The position numbers and the translations under genes are program-made. A DNA stretch of 64,000 nt. It comes from Hymenopellis radicata. Taxonomy: Eukaryota > Basidiomycota > Agaricomycetes > Agaricales > Physalacriaceae. The DNA is taken from positions 62,001 to 126,000 of the forward strand of contig JADNRX010000029.1 in NCBI GenBank assembly GCA_015501595.1. The letters are read 5' to 3'. The notes beneath the pieces are model-generated. The model saw only the letters and a program-made list of their open reading frames with translations. It was not told where the DNA came from and made no database searches. Shown piece after piece: positions 1-12,009 of the stretch (its first letter is position 1; each line of letters opens with the position of its first letter).

Positions 1-198
1 TCCGACGATATAGACAGTGGCCCCGTTGCTTATCAGAGTAGACGCGATCATTAGGCCTATGCCCTTGGGATGGATGAGGCCAGTTTCTTGAGGAGGAGGA
101 AGATCTAGACGCACAGTTCCACCACCAGTCACAACTATCACCGAACCGCGCAGATCAAAGAGGTTTTTGGCTTGAAGATATTCTAGAGATGGAGGCAT
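1..198 (-). CDS. short-chain dehydrogenase/reductase, 5' part only
   Basis: This is the N-terminus of an SDR-family NAD(P)-dependent oxidoreductase running off the left edge. Two exons are visible, 115-198 and 1-63, separated by a 51-bp intron (64-114, donor GTGCGT, acceptor CCAAG). Splicing gives 49 residues starting MPPSLEYLQAKNLFDL and joins the two halves of the cofactor motif into VVTGGGTGIG, the SDR TGxxxGIG Rossmann signature. A beta strand (ATVYIVG) follows as expected. Catalytic residues (YxxxK) lie outside the window, so substrate and pathway cannot be told. It is divergent from the LAM gene at 698. The family call is secure; the function is not. Confidence 0.8.
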   Translation of the reverse strand, partial: MPPSLEYLQAKNLFDLRGSVIVVTGGGTVRLDLPPPQETGLIHPKGIGLMIASTLISNGATVYIVG

Positions 199-697
199 AT
201 TGAAGAGGTGATGGTGAGAGCCTGAGACCTATCGATGGAATGTTTATAGCTTCGGATGTCTACGTCACCAAGTGCGAATGTGAGAACAATCCAGATGCGC
301 AGTTTTCAGACTTTCCCATGGGCCATTTTTACCTGCTGGGGGCTGCAGATGTGATGCACGTCTTGGTGTAGAAAAGATAACTGGATCCATAGTTCTGTGA
401 ATGGTTGACTTTGCTTATCATGCTGTTCAAGCAAGAGGGAAAGTAGAGTAGACGGGCGGCAAACGCCGGTAACATTTCTGGAATGTATTATTCTCCGAAA
501 TAGGATTTTGAGTCTGCGCTTGAACGACGACCACGACTTGCCACAGCTTGCTCGTTGACCCATTCTGTCGTCCATCCACGTTTACTTTCTTGGTTTACTC
601 GCAGCAATATCCGTTCGCGGGACGTGGATAAGCTGTTGATCCAAAATTTCTCCATTTCAACCGAGCCCAGTGCCGTTCTCATTTTCTTCGCCAATCA
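199..697. other. intergenic, divergent promoter region
   Basis: About 500 bp separate the divergent SDR and LAM start codons. Short open frames here overlap on both strands and show no family resemblance. I see no clear TATA box, repeat or RNA gene. Confidence 0.5.
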
Positions 698-3600
698 ATG
701 GCGCCCAATTTCTTCTCTAAACTTGTCAAGTCGCCGTCAGGTGCGTCGCATAGCCGCGACCGCTCAGATCGCTCGTCCGAATCACGTAGTTCACCCTCCC
801 CGACGCCCCGAAGCAGAACCGTGTCTGCAATCACCCCTCCCAGCAGCAACTTTTCGTCCATGTCTGCCGTGGTCAATGGGCAGACACCACCCAACATTCG
901 GACGGAGCCCCGGAACTCCAGCGACACCAATAGCAGCCCGAGCGTGACTGTTGTGCCGCCGTCTCCCATGTCCACCACAGACGGTTCGAGCCTGCGCAAG
1001 ATAGAGGGATTACCCCATGTCAATGGCGACGATACCAGTAACGGCCTCGTGTTCTCCACTCGTAACCGCTCGCTCTCGTCACCTGCCCAAGCGCGCTCAA
1101 CCGAAATCGGTTCCATACCCCCAGTCCCTCAGATACCCTCCGGTCTAAGCGCCTCACCCGAACCGTCCTCTCGACCACCATCTCGACCGAATACGGCATC
1201 GTCGTCCAAGTCGAACATAAGGGAGGCTTTCATCTCCGCATTCGGAGGTAAAGATCCCAACGCTTCACCTACGCCAGAGCTCCGCTCCAAGACATCCAAC
1301 AAATCGTTGAAAAATCAGCCGCCACCCATCGCTACTACGGCTGTGCTCCATAACCGTGCCGCGACTACTCCAAGTATGGTACGCGCAGAATCCAACGACA
1401 GTTCTATCGGCGAAACGTCTATCGTTGAATCTCCTACATCTATGGAATTCCCGTCCAGCGCGGCAACGAATGGCAATCCCCAGCTTACCGCGTCTCCTAC
1501 GCGAAATGGGGACGCGATCACTGCTCCCACGGCTTCGCCTCCTAAAGAGAACGGGTCAGACAACAAGAAGAAACCAAAATGGAAACGACCCACGCAGAAG
1601 CCGACTGGTCTTGCCAGCGCCATCGCTGCGTCAGGTCTGGCTATGGCCAATCCAATGGTCTCGGCACAGCACCAGGCTCATCACCAAGCTCAGCTTAGCC
1701 CCCCTGTTGCATCTACTAGAAAGTCGTCATTGCCGTCTCCTCCGTACCTGAATCGCGCAGGCTCAGGGTCAGCAGTGTCAGCAAGTGGATCGTCTCATAC
1801 ACGCATGGGCTCATCCGAATTTTCACCAAAGTCCAAGGCCTCCAAGAAGCGGGGTAGCTCTGTGCACAGCGACCATTCAGAATATTTCCCTGAAAATCCT
1901 GCCATCACCTCCACTGATTACTATTTGGGTCTTGAGGACGACAGCTCCGATGAGGATGACGATTCAGACGACGACGACGTCCTGCTGGATTTGGACTTGG
2001 CGGGTAACGAGATACCTGTAACTGGCTTCGCTGTCGCCAGCAGTAGGCGTAACGCTGATTTTCATGAGTTGTTTCCGACGATTCCTGAAGGGGATTATCT
2101 CATTGAAGGTGCGTCATTGCGCCTATTAGCCCTGCATTTGCTCATCACAGGACAGACTACGGATGCGCTCTTCAACGCGAGATCTTGATACAAGGACGCC
2201 TTTACATATCAGAAAACCACATATGCTTTCATGCGAACATCTTTGGATGGATCACCGACGTATGTCGTACGACTTTTCTTTTCCATACATCGCTTATGTC
2301 CGTCTAGCTTTCAATACCCATCTACGAGATCACATCACTGGAGAAGAAGATGACCGCGTTCGTCATTCCTAATGCCATCCAAATAACGACCCGCCAGAAC
2401 AAGTACTCCTTCACCTCCTTCCTGTCGCGTGACACGACGTTCGATGTCATTTACAATATCTGGCGTCTAGCGCGTCCGGAGGATGCCAACAGCATCGGAT
2501 CCGGATCCGGTGCAGCGCGAAGTATGGACCAGATTGTGGAAGGTACTATCATTGGTTCTGGCCGTGATGGTCAAGTTGTGGTCGGAGGAACTCAAGTCGG
2601 TTCGATGAAGAAGCGGACAACGACGTGCCAGTGCGGTAAAGAAGAGAAGCATTATTCAGAGAAGGCGCTGGATATGATTGTCCCCGGCACTCCAGAGAAG
2701 ATATACGGTCTCATGTTCGCCAGTGGATTTATGAAAGACTTTATGGTTGCGGATCAGAAGCTCCTCGGTGCGTATCCTCTTCGAATCTGAGAACCGGTTT
2801 GATTCTCAGTACGCATTCCAGACATCCAAGTATCTGACTGGGCACCGATACAAGCTGAATCCAAGTTGCTGGCAAGGAACATGTCTTACATCAAACCCTT
2901 GAATGGTGCCGTTGGGCCCAAGCAGACTAAATGCGAGATTCGCGACGAGACCGAGCACTGCGACTTTGAAGATTATATCTCAACCGTGACTACCACAAGA
3001 ACTCCCGATGTCCCCAGCGGTGGTGTATTCTCCGTCAAGACTCGTACGTGTATCATGTGGGCAAGCCAGATGTCGACGAAGGTTGTGGTGACAACGCAGG
3101 TCGAATGGACTGGGCGAAGTTTCATCAAAGGTACGACTTCAGTTCAAAGCTTACCGTGCCGAGTTGTTTATCTGGTAATGAAGGTATTATTGAGCGGTCT
3201 GCCATCGATGGCCAGAAGGTTTACGTTACTGCTCTGGAAAAAGCGATGCGTGGATATATCAAGGACCACCAGACAGAGTTTGTGCCGGAGGGTGTCGATC
3301 CTGCTGCAATCGCGCCCGAGGACGTCGCTGCTGCTGCGAATCCCGACGAGGCAGCTGAACCTGATCTCAAGCAGCTGGAGCACGAGCGCAACCAGCGGGC
3401 GTTCCAGTGGGCCTGGGACACGTTTGAAGGCACGATGTCTGTTGCCCGGCAGAGTGTCAAGACCGCACTCGAACTTATCCGAGAAGCCTGGGATCAGTCC
3501 TCGTCCACGACAATACTCTACTTCATTATCGTTTTCTTGGTGATCAGCAACATCTACACGCTGATACGCATGGGGAAGAAGGAGGAGCTGGGACGGCGGA

Positions 3601-3889
3601 AAGCGCTAAAGACGACGGATGACAACGAGAAGTGGATTCACGGGGTTGTGACTGCGCTGTGGGACGAGCTCGCTGCTGGCAAGGGGGTTCCGGGGGCATT
3701 GGGGTACCGCCTATGCACGGTGGTCCGTCCTCGCTGTCGGGGGATCAGAGAGAGTTTGACTCGGGGAATATTGGGGAGGAGATCATCGTGATGGCTCGGA
3801 CTCTCGATGAGATGGAGATACGTCTACGGACACTGAAGGAGAGCGTGCACGGGTTCGTGCAAGCTCTTTCGGACTCTCAGTTGGATTAA
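698..3889 (+). CDS. YSP2: LAM/Ysp2-type ER-plasma membrane sterol transfer protein
   Basis: Membrane-anchored lipid-transfer protein of the Lam family, which in yeast moves sterol at ER-plasma membrane contacts. Inferred exons are 698-2108, 2156-2259, 2308-2767, 2822-3130, 3184-3703 and 3751-3889, summing to 980 codons. Order: a Ser/Pro/Thr-rich region (1-450) with an acidic SDEDDDSDDDD patch; a GRAM domain from about 452 (FHELFPTIPEGDYLIE, then REILIQGRLYISENHICF); a VASt sterol-binding domain from roughly 610 to 800 (VTTQVEWTGRSFIKG, ERSAIDGQKVY); one transmembrane helix near 869-892 (ILYFIIVFLVISNIYTLI); and a C-terminal coiled coil. The last intron (3704-3750, donor GTACCG) is inferred because reading through it ends the protein at 3791 without the coiled coil. 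Confidence 0.88.
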
Positions 3890-4255
3890 CATGTATGTAC
3901 TATGATGATGATGGCGCGGCATTTTGGGTTATTCACTGTTTATTCGTTATATTGTGGCGGCATAATTCCCATTCAGATATCGAAACAATCACATTCGTTC
4001 TCTTTACACTTTGTTCAAACTAATGTAAGCAAGTCGGCACAAGAAAGAGCGTCAGGAAAGTAAGTGTACTGTGCGTCTAATCGTACAAAGTTCAGTTCAA
4101 AATGAATGTAAGTAAACACAGAGAGGCAAAGTCATGGAGCGAGTGCGTGGTATAAGTTATGCGCTTAATAGATACAATGGTGAGGTTCTATGAATGTCAA
4201 TGCAGAGATGATATAGCAATAAATTTTAATAAATAAGAAAAGAGTTGAAACGACT
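3890..4255. other. convergent intergenic region
   Basis: This holds the 3' flanks of the LAM gene and the rap1 gene, which converge. It is AT-rich, with poly(A)-signal-like AATAAA/TTTAATAAATAA runs near 4215-4240. No coding signal is seen. Confidence 0.5.
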
Positions 4256-6916
4256 TCAAATGTCCGACAAGATTGTTTCGCCATTGGCCAACTGCTTCAT
4301 GAAGTGGTCAATCTTGACCTTGTGGATACGATGGTGTTCCTGCCATCCTTTCCACGGGTGGTGAGGGTTCTAAAAGGTCGTAAGAACTACAAAACATGAG
4401 GTGATTGAACTGATGCTCACCATACGCCCAAAGTTCTGGAATATCTGATCAGAGGTCCCCTCCGGTTTTGTCAGGAAGTATCTCGCAAGGAGAATATCGT
4501 CGTCGCGGCTGTATCTCATCTTCTTCTCCGGAGGCTGCGGTAACGGTTCATCGGCTTCCGTGCGATTCAGTTCGTGTTTGTGCCGGCGCCAAAACTTCAT
4601 CCACGAAGCCCTCGAATGATGCGGAGCCTACGTCGACAGCTGATCAACTGGATGATCACACAGATTCAGATTAAATTGCTGCGTACCCGCGCCGCCACAT
4701 CCTTCCAAAAGGTAACCATGTCAAGCCGATCTTGTGATCTATATGAAACCTCGTCAGTACCAGGCTCTACTCCTCTGTAACGAAGTAGCACGCACGACCG
4801 AAACTCCATGAACCGTATCAGGAAAACAATGTCATCCACGGTGAAGGCAACACCCTTTCCCGTAGTGCTACGGTACAGCGCCCGAGGAGGGGTAGGAGAC
4901 CGCGTACGAGGTGCGATGTCGCCTCTGATACGCTCTTGCGCCGCAGAAATGGTGGTCCCGAACCCGGCGTTAGCACGGATCGCAGGCTCTTCCTCCTCCG
5001 CGTCACCCCCTTCTGCATGGGGAGAGTCATCTCGATCGCCAGTCATCGCATACCCACCCAGCCGGATTTGATGTTTGTTACAGTACCGTCGCCACGAGTA
5101 GAACCTAAGAATATGCACCGTGAGTTCGGAGAGGAGACGGCGGAGAGATAGCGGGATTTGCATACGTGTGATGTGGGGCCTTAATGAAGAAATGGTTCGG
5201 GTTAATGAAAGAATCAAACTCATCGACAATCGGAACACTTGCCTTCACGGCAACACGCAAACATATCTCACGTAGACTGTCCATTCAATTATTGATCCGG
5301 AAGGTTAACTGAATGACAGAAACTGACCTGAGGACCAGGCCTTCCTCTTGACAGTAGTCAATGTACTTCTTGAGATATTCTACATCTTCGGCGGTAAAGA
5401 GGTTACCTCCATACGTGCTCTTTATAACACGGCTCGGAGGGCTTGGGGACCGAGCTCCAGGATTATGAGAGACTAAGGATGAGGCTGGTGGCGCGGGAAT
5501 TGACTAACAAAGAATCAATTAAAGCGCCCCTTCATGAAAGAGAAAAAAACTCTACCTGTGTACGGGTGCGCTTGCGCCCCCTGGCCCGTTCCCCGTCATC
5601 TTGAGGAATCTCTGGAGATAGGTGTTGTGTGGTTGGTACTGGCGGCTGTGGTTGCGGTTGTGGTTGTGGCTGCGGTTGTGGCTGTGGCTGTGGCTGGTGC
5701 TGGTGCTGAGGTTCGGGCTCGTGTTGGGGCTGAGGCTGGGGTTCTTCAAGGTACGCAGCGTGTGGAGGTGCATGGGGATCGAAAGGTTCGTACTTATTAA
5801 CGTGACATGTTGAATGTATGATATAGAGACCAAATTAACGAAACTTACATCAACCTGAGGCTCATAGTAATGAGGTTGTGGTGGAACCCATGGCTGGTCA
5901 TCATCGCGATAACTGTAATCGTAGCGCGGCGCGCCGGACGTATCCAAGGTATCAGTGTCATCCCCAGGATAATTCCAGTTGTCCGGTGGAACGGGAGGTG
6001 GAGGCGGTGGAGGCGGAGGCGGCATGTGCTGGGTTTGTTGGGGTGCTATTCCTGATGAGCCTTGCCAAGTTTGGGGAGGCGGCGGATGCATAGGACGCGG
6101 CTGGATGTACATTTGGTAGAAATGAGGCGGAACGACTGACATGGGCTCTACTGGCATCGAATTGGCATGCATTGCCTGGGGAAGGATGGTTTGAGGAGGC
6201 ACTATTTGGCGCACATTTTGGTCGAGCTGCTGCTGTTGTACGGGATTTTGTCGTTGGGACCTCTTCTTCGCTTGGAGATGAACCATGGACGCAGATGAAG
6301 GCCCTGCTTGCAGTTCCACTGGCATCATCGTCGCAGGAGGCGGCCTAGATGAGGAATGTGTCATTGTAAGTTGGACGAGCAGCAGGCAAACGTACATTTC
6401 ATTTCCAGTAACTTTGCAGCCTCCCCAATTGGAATTGTAGACGAGGAGGTCGCCTGCCTTGATACATTCATGAACCCAGCGTGAGTCCAGCACGACTTTG
6501 CCTTTTTTCTGGGCATATTGACGATAAAGATTCTGGCCGGAAGGCTTGAGAGGATCGACTGTGGCGTCATAGATGTCATTCACTGTTGCGACTGCATTGC
6601 GCGTTGACACGGACCTAGGATGTAAGTCACGCCACTATAACCTGACGCAACGAGGCCGCCGTTGTTCTGGAGAGGCAAAGGATGAGAAGGTGGACGACGA
6701 CACGTCCAATCGCCTGAAAAGTAAGCCATCAAAAATACGCACCGTTATAATGTCTACAAGGTGGTCTTTGTCGTCGACGTCTTTCTCGATGTACAACGAC
6801 AATGGGCTGCCGAGCATAGGATCAATGAAGAGGCCATGGTCGTCGGCAGGAGAGCCGCCAGCAAGATTTTGTGGAACATGAGGCTGGATCTGGCGACGCG
6901 TCGTGCGAGGACCCAT
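4256..6916 (-). CDS. rap1: Rap1-type telomere protein with BRCT and three Myb-like modules
   Basis: Homologue of Rap1/TERF2IP, a shelterin and telomere component. Twelve exons can be placed: 6743-6916, 6615-6666, 6396-6558, 5849-6344, 5556-5792, 5328-5503, 5243-5276, 5166-5179, 4796-5104, 4687-4738, 4421-4627 and 4256-4369, giving 675 residues. A BRCT domain spans about 29-125 (HGLFIDPMLGSPLSLYI, NNGGLVASGYSGVTYIL, KKGKVVLDSRWVHECIKAG). A Pro/Gln-rich linker with a PQ repeat and poly-Pro covers about 130-380. Three Myb-like helical modules follow: 411-463 (FTAEDVEYLKKYI, HHTFYSWRRYCNKH), 535-590 (FTVDDIVFLIRFMEF, SRASWMKFWRRHKHEL) and 605-675 (YSRDDDILLARYFL, HPWKGWQEHHRIHK). The intron at 5180-5242 appears to use a GC donor, and exon 8 is only 14 nt. 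Telomere role is from the family; DNA versus protein contacts of each module are not known. Confidence 0.9.
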
Positions 6917-8132
6917 GGACGAGGTTTCGGGGGACGATGGAGACTCCAGTCAGTGCGACGAGAAGGGAAGGATGATGAGGTAATGTCACCCGCTTCAAAC
7001 TCCGCTCGGCATGTTCCTCTCAGTGGTTCACTCAAGGGTTCACCATTGTCTATGGTCTGTCTGTTACAAGGCTACGCTTGTTTCTCAAGGCTTTCGGCTC
7101 AGCTTCAGTCTAGTCACACGCATCGGCCAATCGAATCCAACTCTGCCTCAATTCCCGTCCCACGAACACACGAGGCGTAGGGACAGCAACTAACACATGT
7201 CGGGAAATTCTTTCGAATGATGATTGCCTTCCATGTCGCTCTAATCAACCGGTACATACCGGACTCTCAACTATCCAACTTTGTCCACTCGGGTTCATAC
7301 GCCTCGGAGTCGAGTGGTGTCCTGGTCCAGACTGCAGTTGTGCACCTCTCGTCAATAATCTTTGGTGCCTTGCGCGGGTTGCTATCCTTGAGTCATAGGG
7401 TCGGGAGGCTAGAAATACGTCTCGACGCGTTCTTACTTGTGGTCCAGCGGTTGGGTTTTCAGCTGCAGTCCTGCGTACTCACTATTGATCCGTTACTGTG
7501 TGTGTATCCGAAGATCGGCAATGTTTTCTTAACTTTCCTATCTCAGTGCCCCAGAAACATGGGAATGGTTGCATCAAACATTAGCACTCGTAGAAGCTTG
7601 CAAGAAGCTGATAGCGTTTGAAATGTAATATAGAGCCAAGTAGTTTTGCCGCCATGTAGAATACATATATAACAGTGCGTGATAACATATTCCAAAGCAC
7701 GCAACGACTGTCGAGCGCGGTTAGCGCGGTTGCGATCGACCGAGCAGGCGACGACGACCTCTATCATGAAAGCCTTGGCTAGTATCAATGGGCCCATATG
7801 TCACCGCTACACTGCTGCTGAAAGATGACTAGTCCCTGATGCAGCGACGGCATAGATGAGATGAGACAGATGACTACTGGAACGTACAGTTGCAACAAAG
7901 TGATGAGCGTGATGAGATGTCAACGGAGAAAAGGACAAAAAAAACCGAGGAGAAATACCAATACAAATGATTGAAGGTTTCGGCCGGAAAAGGCACCTGC
8001 CATTTTGGGCGACAAGGCAAACAAAGGACAAACAACAATCAGATCGAGTTGGGCTTCCCACCGTGACCACACCTTCTAAACCGTCGTTCGCTCCCTCCCT
8101 CGTTGTCGCTCGCTGTCCCGCTCGCCGACGCC
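6917..8132. other. divergent promoter region between rap1 and cdc24
   Basis: This is a 1.2-kb gap, long for this window. A 134-codon open frame at 7217-7621 (+) has no conserved motif, and I do not call it a gene. The last part before 8133 is pyrimidine-rich (ctccctcgttgtcgctcg), typical of fungal 5' leaders. Alternative upstream exons of cdc24 or rap1 could lie here. Confidence 0.5.
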
Positions 8133-11100
8133 ATGGCTTCCGTCGCAGGCCGCAAAAAATCCATCGTCTCGAGCACGGGCCTCCAAATAGACACACCTGT
8201 TGCGAACAATACCCTTCTCAACCAAGCCGCTATCACCTCTCTCTACCAGGAATGCGTCCGCCTACGCACCCGTTTAATGCGTATTCGCGGCTTTCCCCAC
8301 TACTTCAATCTCGTATCCTCATTGGACTCACGCCAGTCGACCGACCCTGTCACCCAGCTCTGGGATCTCTTCTCCTTCGGCATTCCCCTATGCTATATCT
8401 TCGATCAGCTACCAGACGATTTCAATAAAATCAACAATTCAGACTTTAACCAGGAGCAGTACGACTCCAACCCCGACCGCGCAAAGAAACATGGCATTGC
8501 TCTCTTTGCCATGCAGATACGCACAGACAAGGTCGCCCAGAACATCCCAGGCTGTGAACTGTTTACAGTTACCGACCTATGGGATCGGAATTCGACAGAT
8601 GGCTTGGTCAAGGTGCGCTCTATTCCCTCCATCCCTCTCCCTCCGGCGCCGCTCATGTAGCCACTCCAGGTCATCAAGACAGTCAGCGCCATCGTGAGCC
8701 ACCTCCCCGAGAGCTCTTTTGACGATCCTCCTCCGTCACCTCCTTACATGTCAACTCACGACTCACACGACTCCCTCAACACCGACCACCCAACCTCCTC
8801 TGTACCCCCTGCCACAGCTCAAGAGTCTGCTCGTACCAACATCATTCGGGAAATGGTGGAAACTGAAAGGAAATATGTTCAAGATCTCGAGATCATGCAG
8901 GTACGTTTCTTGTTCTGTCTTTGGCATCTTGCTTTATGACGTCCATGTTAGAAATACGCAGCCGCATTGTCCCAAAGCAACCTAATCGACCAGGACACTA
9001 TTCATCTACTTTTCCCCAATCTCAAACAGCTGCTCAACTTTCAACGGAAATTCCTCATTCGTTTTGAGAGCACCGCTGAGCTTCCCTGGCCGGAGCAACG
9101 ATGGGGACAACATTTTTTGGAGAGTGTGAGTCTTCCATTCACGTTGCTTGATTGGGATGCTTCATTGTCATCCCCAATTATTCCCTCCTTTACACGACCG
9201 CTTACGGAACAATAGGAAGAAGAATTTATTGTCTACGAGCCCTACTGCGCCAACTACACAAATGCCTCGGACCTAATGATGGCAAATGAGTCGAATTTGG
9301 CTGTGAGTCTTGCTTTTTGCCTCCGTTATCGTCCTCCCCACAGACCATGTGTTGACTTGACAACACATATGCATTTCTTCATCTTTCGGGCTCAACCGAT
9401 GCTGACATAACCTTATCTCACTAGGCGCTCAATCACTTGATCAACGTGAAAGGCGAATTGCCGGCATTCCTGATTAAGCCCGTTCAACGAGTCTGCAAGT
9501 ATCCATTACTACTTGATGTACGTTTCGAACTTTCGATGTGATGAACTGCTCGCTGAACGGTGATACAGTCGCTCATCAAAGCCGCAAATCCGGACACCTA
9601 CCCCCATTACGCAGATTTGAAAGCCGGCTCGGACGCTGCCAAGCGAATAACGGACAAAATCAATGAAGCGCAGCGCCAGGCAGAGAACGAGCAAACTGTC
9701 AAGAATCTTCAAAGTCGCGTCGACGACTGGAAAGGTCATCACCTCGAGAACTTCGGTCAATTGCTTCTGGACGACATATTCATAGTCACCAAGTCGGATA
9801 TCGACCGGGAGTACCACGTCTTCCTCTTCGAAAAGATCATCCTATGTTGCAAAGAAGCTCCTCCCCAAGGGGCTAATGGGAAGAAGATGAGCAAGAGTAA
9901 TTCAATACTCAAAAAGCAATCTACTCCTGCACCACTAACTCTTCCCGGCGGCTTCGGACAGCCTCAGAAGAAAAGCACTCCTCTTCTCCTGAAGGGCCGG
10001 ATATTCTTGGGGAATGTTACTCAAGCTGTTCCTGCTTCAGCGCGGAATTCAAGTGATTCGTTCTTTTAATCTCTGCTTTTGCTGTTTCTGACACGCACTC
10101 TGTAGCCGCATCATTACCTGTTCAGTATCCTTTGGCTGTGTGGTGGAAAGGTGATGACGATTTGGAGTACTTCACATTGCGGTGTCGGCGGGAGGATCAG
10201 ATGCGGCAATGGGAGACCGTGATCAACCGATTGATCAGGGAGCTTGCCCAGCGACGCGCATCTGAGCGGCCCATAGCGAAGATTCCCAACAGCACGAGTC
10301 CCAACGTTAGCCGGAACTACCCAGGCTATCCACCTTACAACTCTGCCGCGCCTAGCTATCCTGCCCAGCAACAACCCGGCCGTCAACGCGGCGAGAGCAT
10401 ATACGAACCGAACGGCTACGGTAACGCGTATGGCACCGGTCCGCAAGGCTATCCTCCGCACGACGGATTCGAGTTTGAGAACGATGATGAGGAATACGAG
10501 GATTATCCCGCGATGAGCGCGTTCCCTCAACCACCGTCAGGCCGGGGTACACCTGTCAATGGCCGACGTGGTACCGCAGCATCCATGCCACCGGAACGCG
10601 ATCCACAGCCTGCCCCCTACGAGCGACCTCGTGCCCACACAGAGACGCCCGAGCACATGCAGCAATGGCGCGGGCAACCGGCGTTACACCGACTCCTGCA
10701 CTCCGACCAATCACCCCACGTCTCACGTCGACAATGTCGAGTATGAGTGCCGCCTCATACTCATCTGAGGCAAGCTTTGGACCTGGCGTTCGTCAGCGAC
10801 CGAGCTTGAAGAGTCAGTTCAGCGCCACGAGGCTACGATCCAACTACAATGAAAGCGGTGACTATCGGAATGGGATACCAAAGACTCCCGCGCCCATCGC
10901 CACGCAACCTCCGCCCGCAACGAATCGATCTCGGAGCGCCAGCCAACCGAATGCCTATGTTCCTAAACAGAACGGCGTTCCTCCGCCGATGCCAACAACA
11001 CATTGGAATCATTCACAATCGTCAACCTCCATCAGCAGCATGACACACAAGCGGGGCAGTGGGTCCAGCCAATCGACGGCCAGCTCAGATTATTCGCCAA

Positions 11101-11480
11101 ACTCCTCATCACCGATAACGCCGTTCGGTTCCAGCGAGTCATCATTGGGTGGTGGCGTACTACGAGGATCGCGGTCGCAGACTTTCGATGCCGTGAATGG
11201 TGGTGGCCATGCCCCATTTCCCCATCCTATAAAGGTCAAAGTGCACTTCCACGAAGACATCTTTGTTATACAGGTTCCCCGAACGACGGAGTACGATGAT
11301 TTGGTCGAGAAAGTCGGGCGCAAAATTCGGCTTTGTGGTCCTCGAAGAGATGACGGTCCCCTGCGTGTCAAATACAAAGACGAGGACGGTGATATGGTGT
11401 CACTGGGGTCAACAGAGGATGTGCAGATGGCGTTCGAACAGTACCGGCCTGGCGGTCAGGTTACGCTATTTGTGACATGA
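8133..11480 (+). CDS. cdc24: Cdc24-type Rho guanine nucleotide exchange factor
   Basis: Exchange factor that activates Cdc42 during polarity establishment at the cell cortex. Exons: 8133-8612, 8670-8900, 8952-9125, 9216-9302, 9425-9517, 9569-10052, 10106-10682 and 10742-11480, which sum to 954 codons. Domains in order: the CDC24 calponin-homology-like region (about 60-170, DPVTQLWDLFSFGIPLCYIF); a DH/RhoGEF domain starting near 213 (IIREMVETERKYVQDLEIM, then LIKPVQRVCKYPLLLDSLIK); a PH domain (about 420-600, VFLFEKIILCCKEA); a long Pro/Ser-rich linker; and a C-terminal PB1 domain (IKVKVHFHEDIFVIQVP) that binds Bem1/Scd2-type scaffolds. The intron at 10683-10741 is inferred from a frame change; its 3' end could instead be 6 nt further on. 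The ATG at 8133 is the first in frame. Confidence 0.92.
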
Positions 11481-12009
11481 TTTCTCGTTTCCTTTTCCCG
11501 TCTCGCATCCCCCTAATCCCCACACCGACACCCTACAACCTGGTCTCGTATTGGCGCGCACACATCTCTTCCGCAAAATCTACATTGTCGACTGTTGCAT
11601 CTCATCGCATTATACTCTCCACCTTTCGGGACACTCATCCAACCCTCATTCATCTCTGTTTCCTATCATGTATTATTTGGCTTTGACCACGGATCACTCT
11701 TTCTCATCTGTCTCTCCGCATCCATCCTGACCTTCCCTCTTCCACTTCTGAAGACACTTAATACCTTGTCTCGTTTCGCAAGTATTAATTTTTCGCTATC
11801 TAACGGTTATATTGTCTGTCCTGGTTTCCTACGTCTCTCCGATTTTTAGCCCTGGACGGGTATTGTCTTTGAGGGAAGGATTAGTTTGTCTTTATGTACT
11901 ACCTATCGATAGAGCAAATGCATTAGGCATACGGTTAAATAATATATTCTCTCATGCTCAATCTTCGTGTGGTTTATTGTACGATGCGATGTCATTCAAC
12001 TGTCTACAT
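11481..12009. other. convergent intergenic region
   Basis: This T/C-rich 530-bp stretch lies between the stop codons of the convergent cdc24 and dioxygenase genes. It is probably the two 3' untranslated regions. No motif or repeat was recognised. Confidence 0.5.

Noticed and set aside
679..1116. 145-codon minus-strand frame opposite the LAM N-terminus
   Set aside because: It is a shadow of the low-complexity Ser/Pro region of the plus-strand gene.
3660..3791. Frame break near the LAM C-terminus read as a mutation
   Set aside because: A 47-bp intron (3704-3750) restores the frame and adds the expected coiled coil, so damage need not be assumed.
6559..6614. Open frame beginning at 6610 taken as a separate gene start inside rap1
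   Set aside because: The segment is a 56-bp intron; removing it joins TYIL to VDPLKPSGQ, as the BRCT domain requires.
7217..7621. 134-codon open frame in the rap1-cdc24 promoter gap
   Set aside because: It has no conserved motif, no splice context and unremarkable composition. Chance frames of this size are common here.
10683..10746. Frame break in the Cdc24 linker
   Set aside because: A 59-bp GT-AG intron (10683-10741) explains it and makes the total length a multiple of three.
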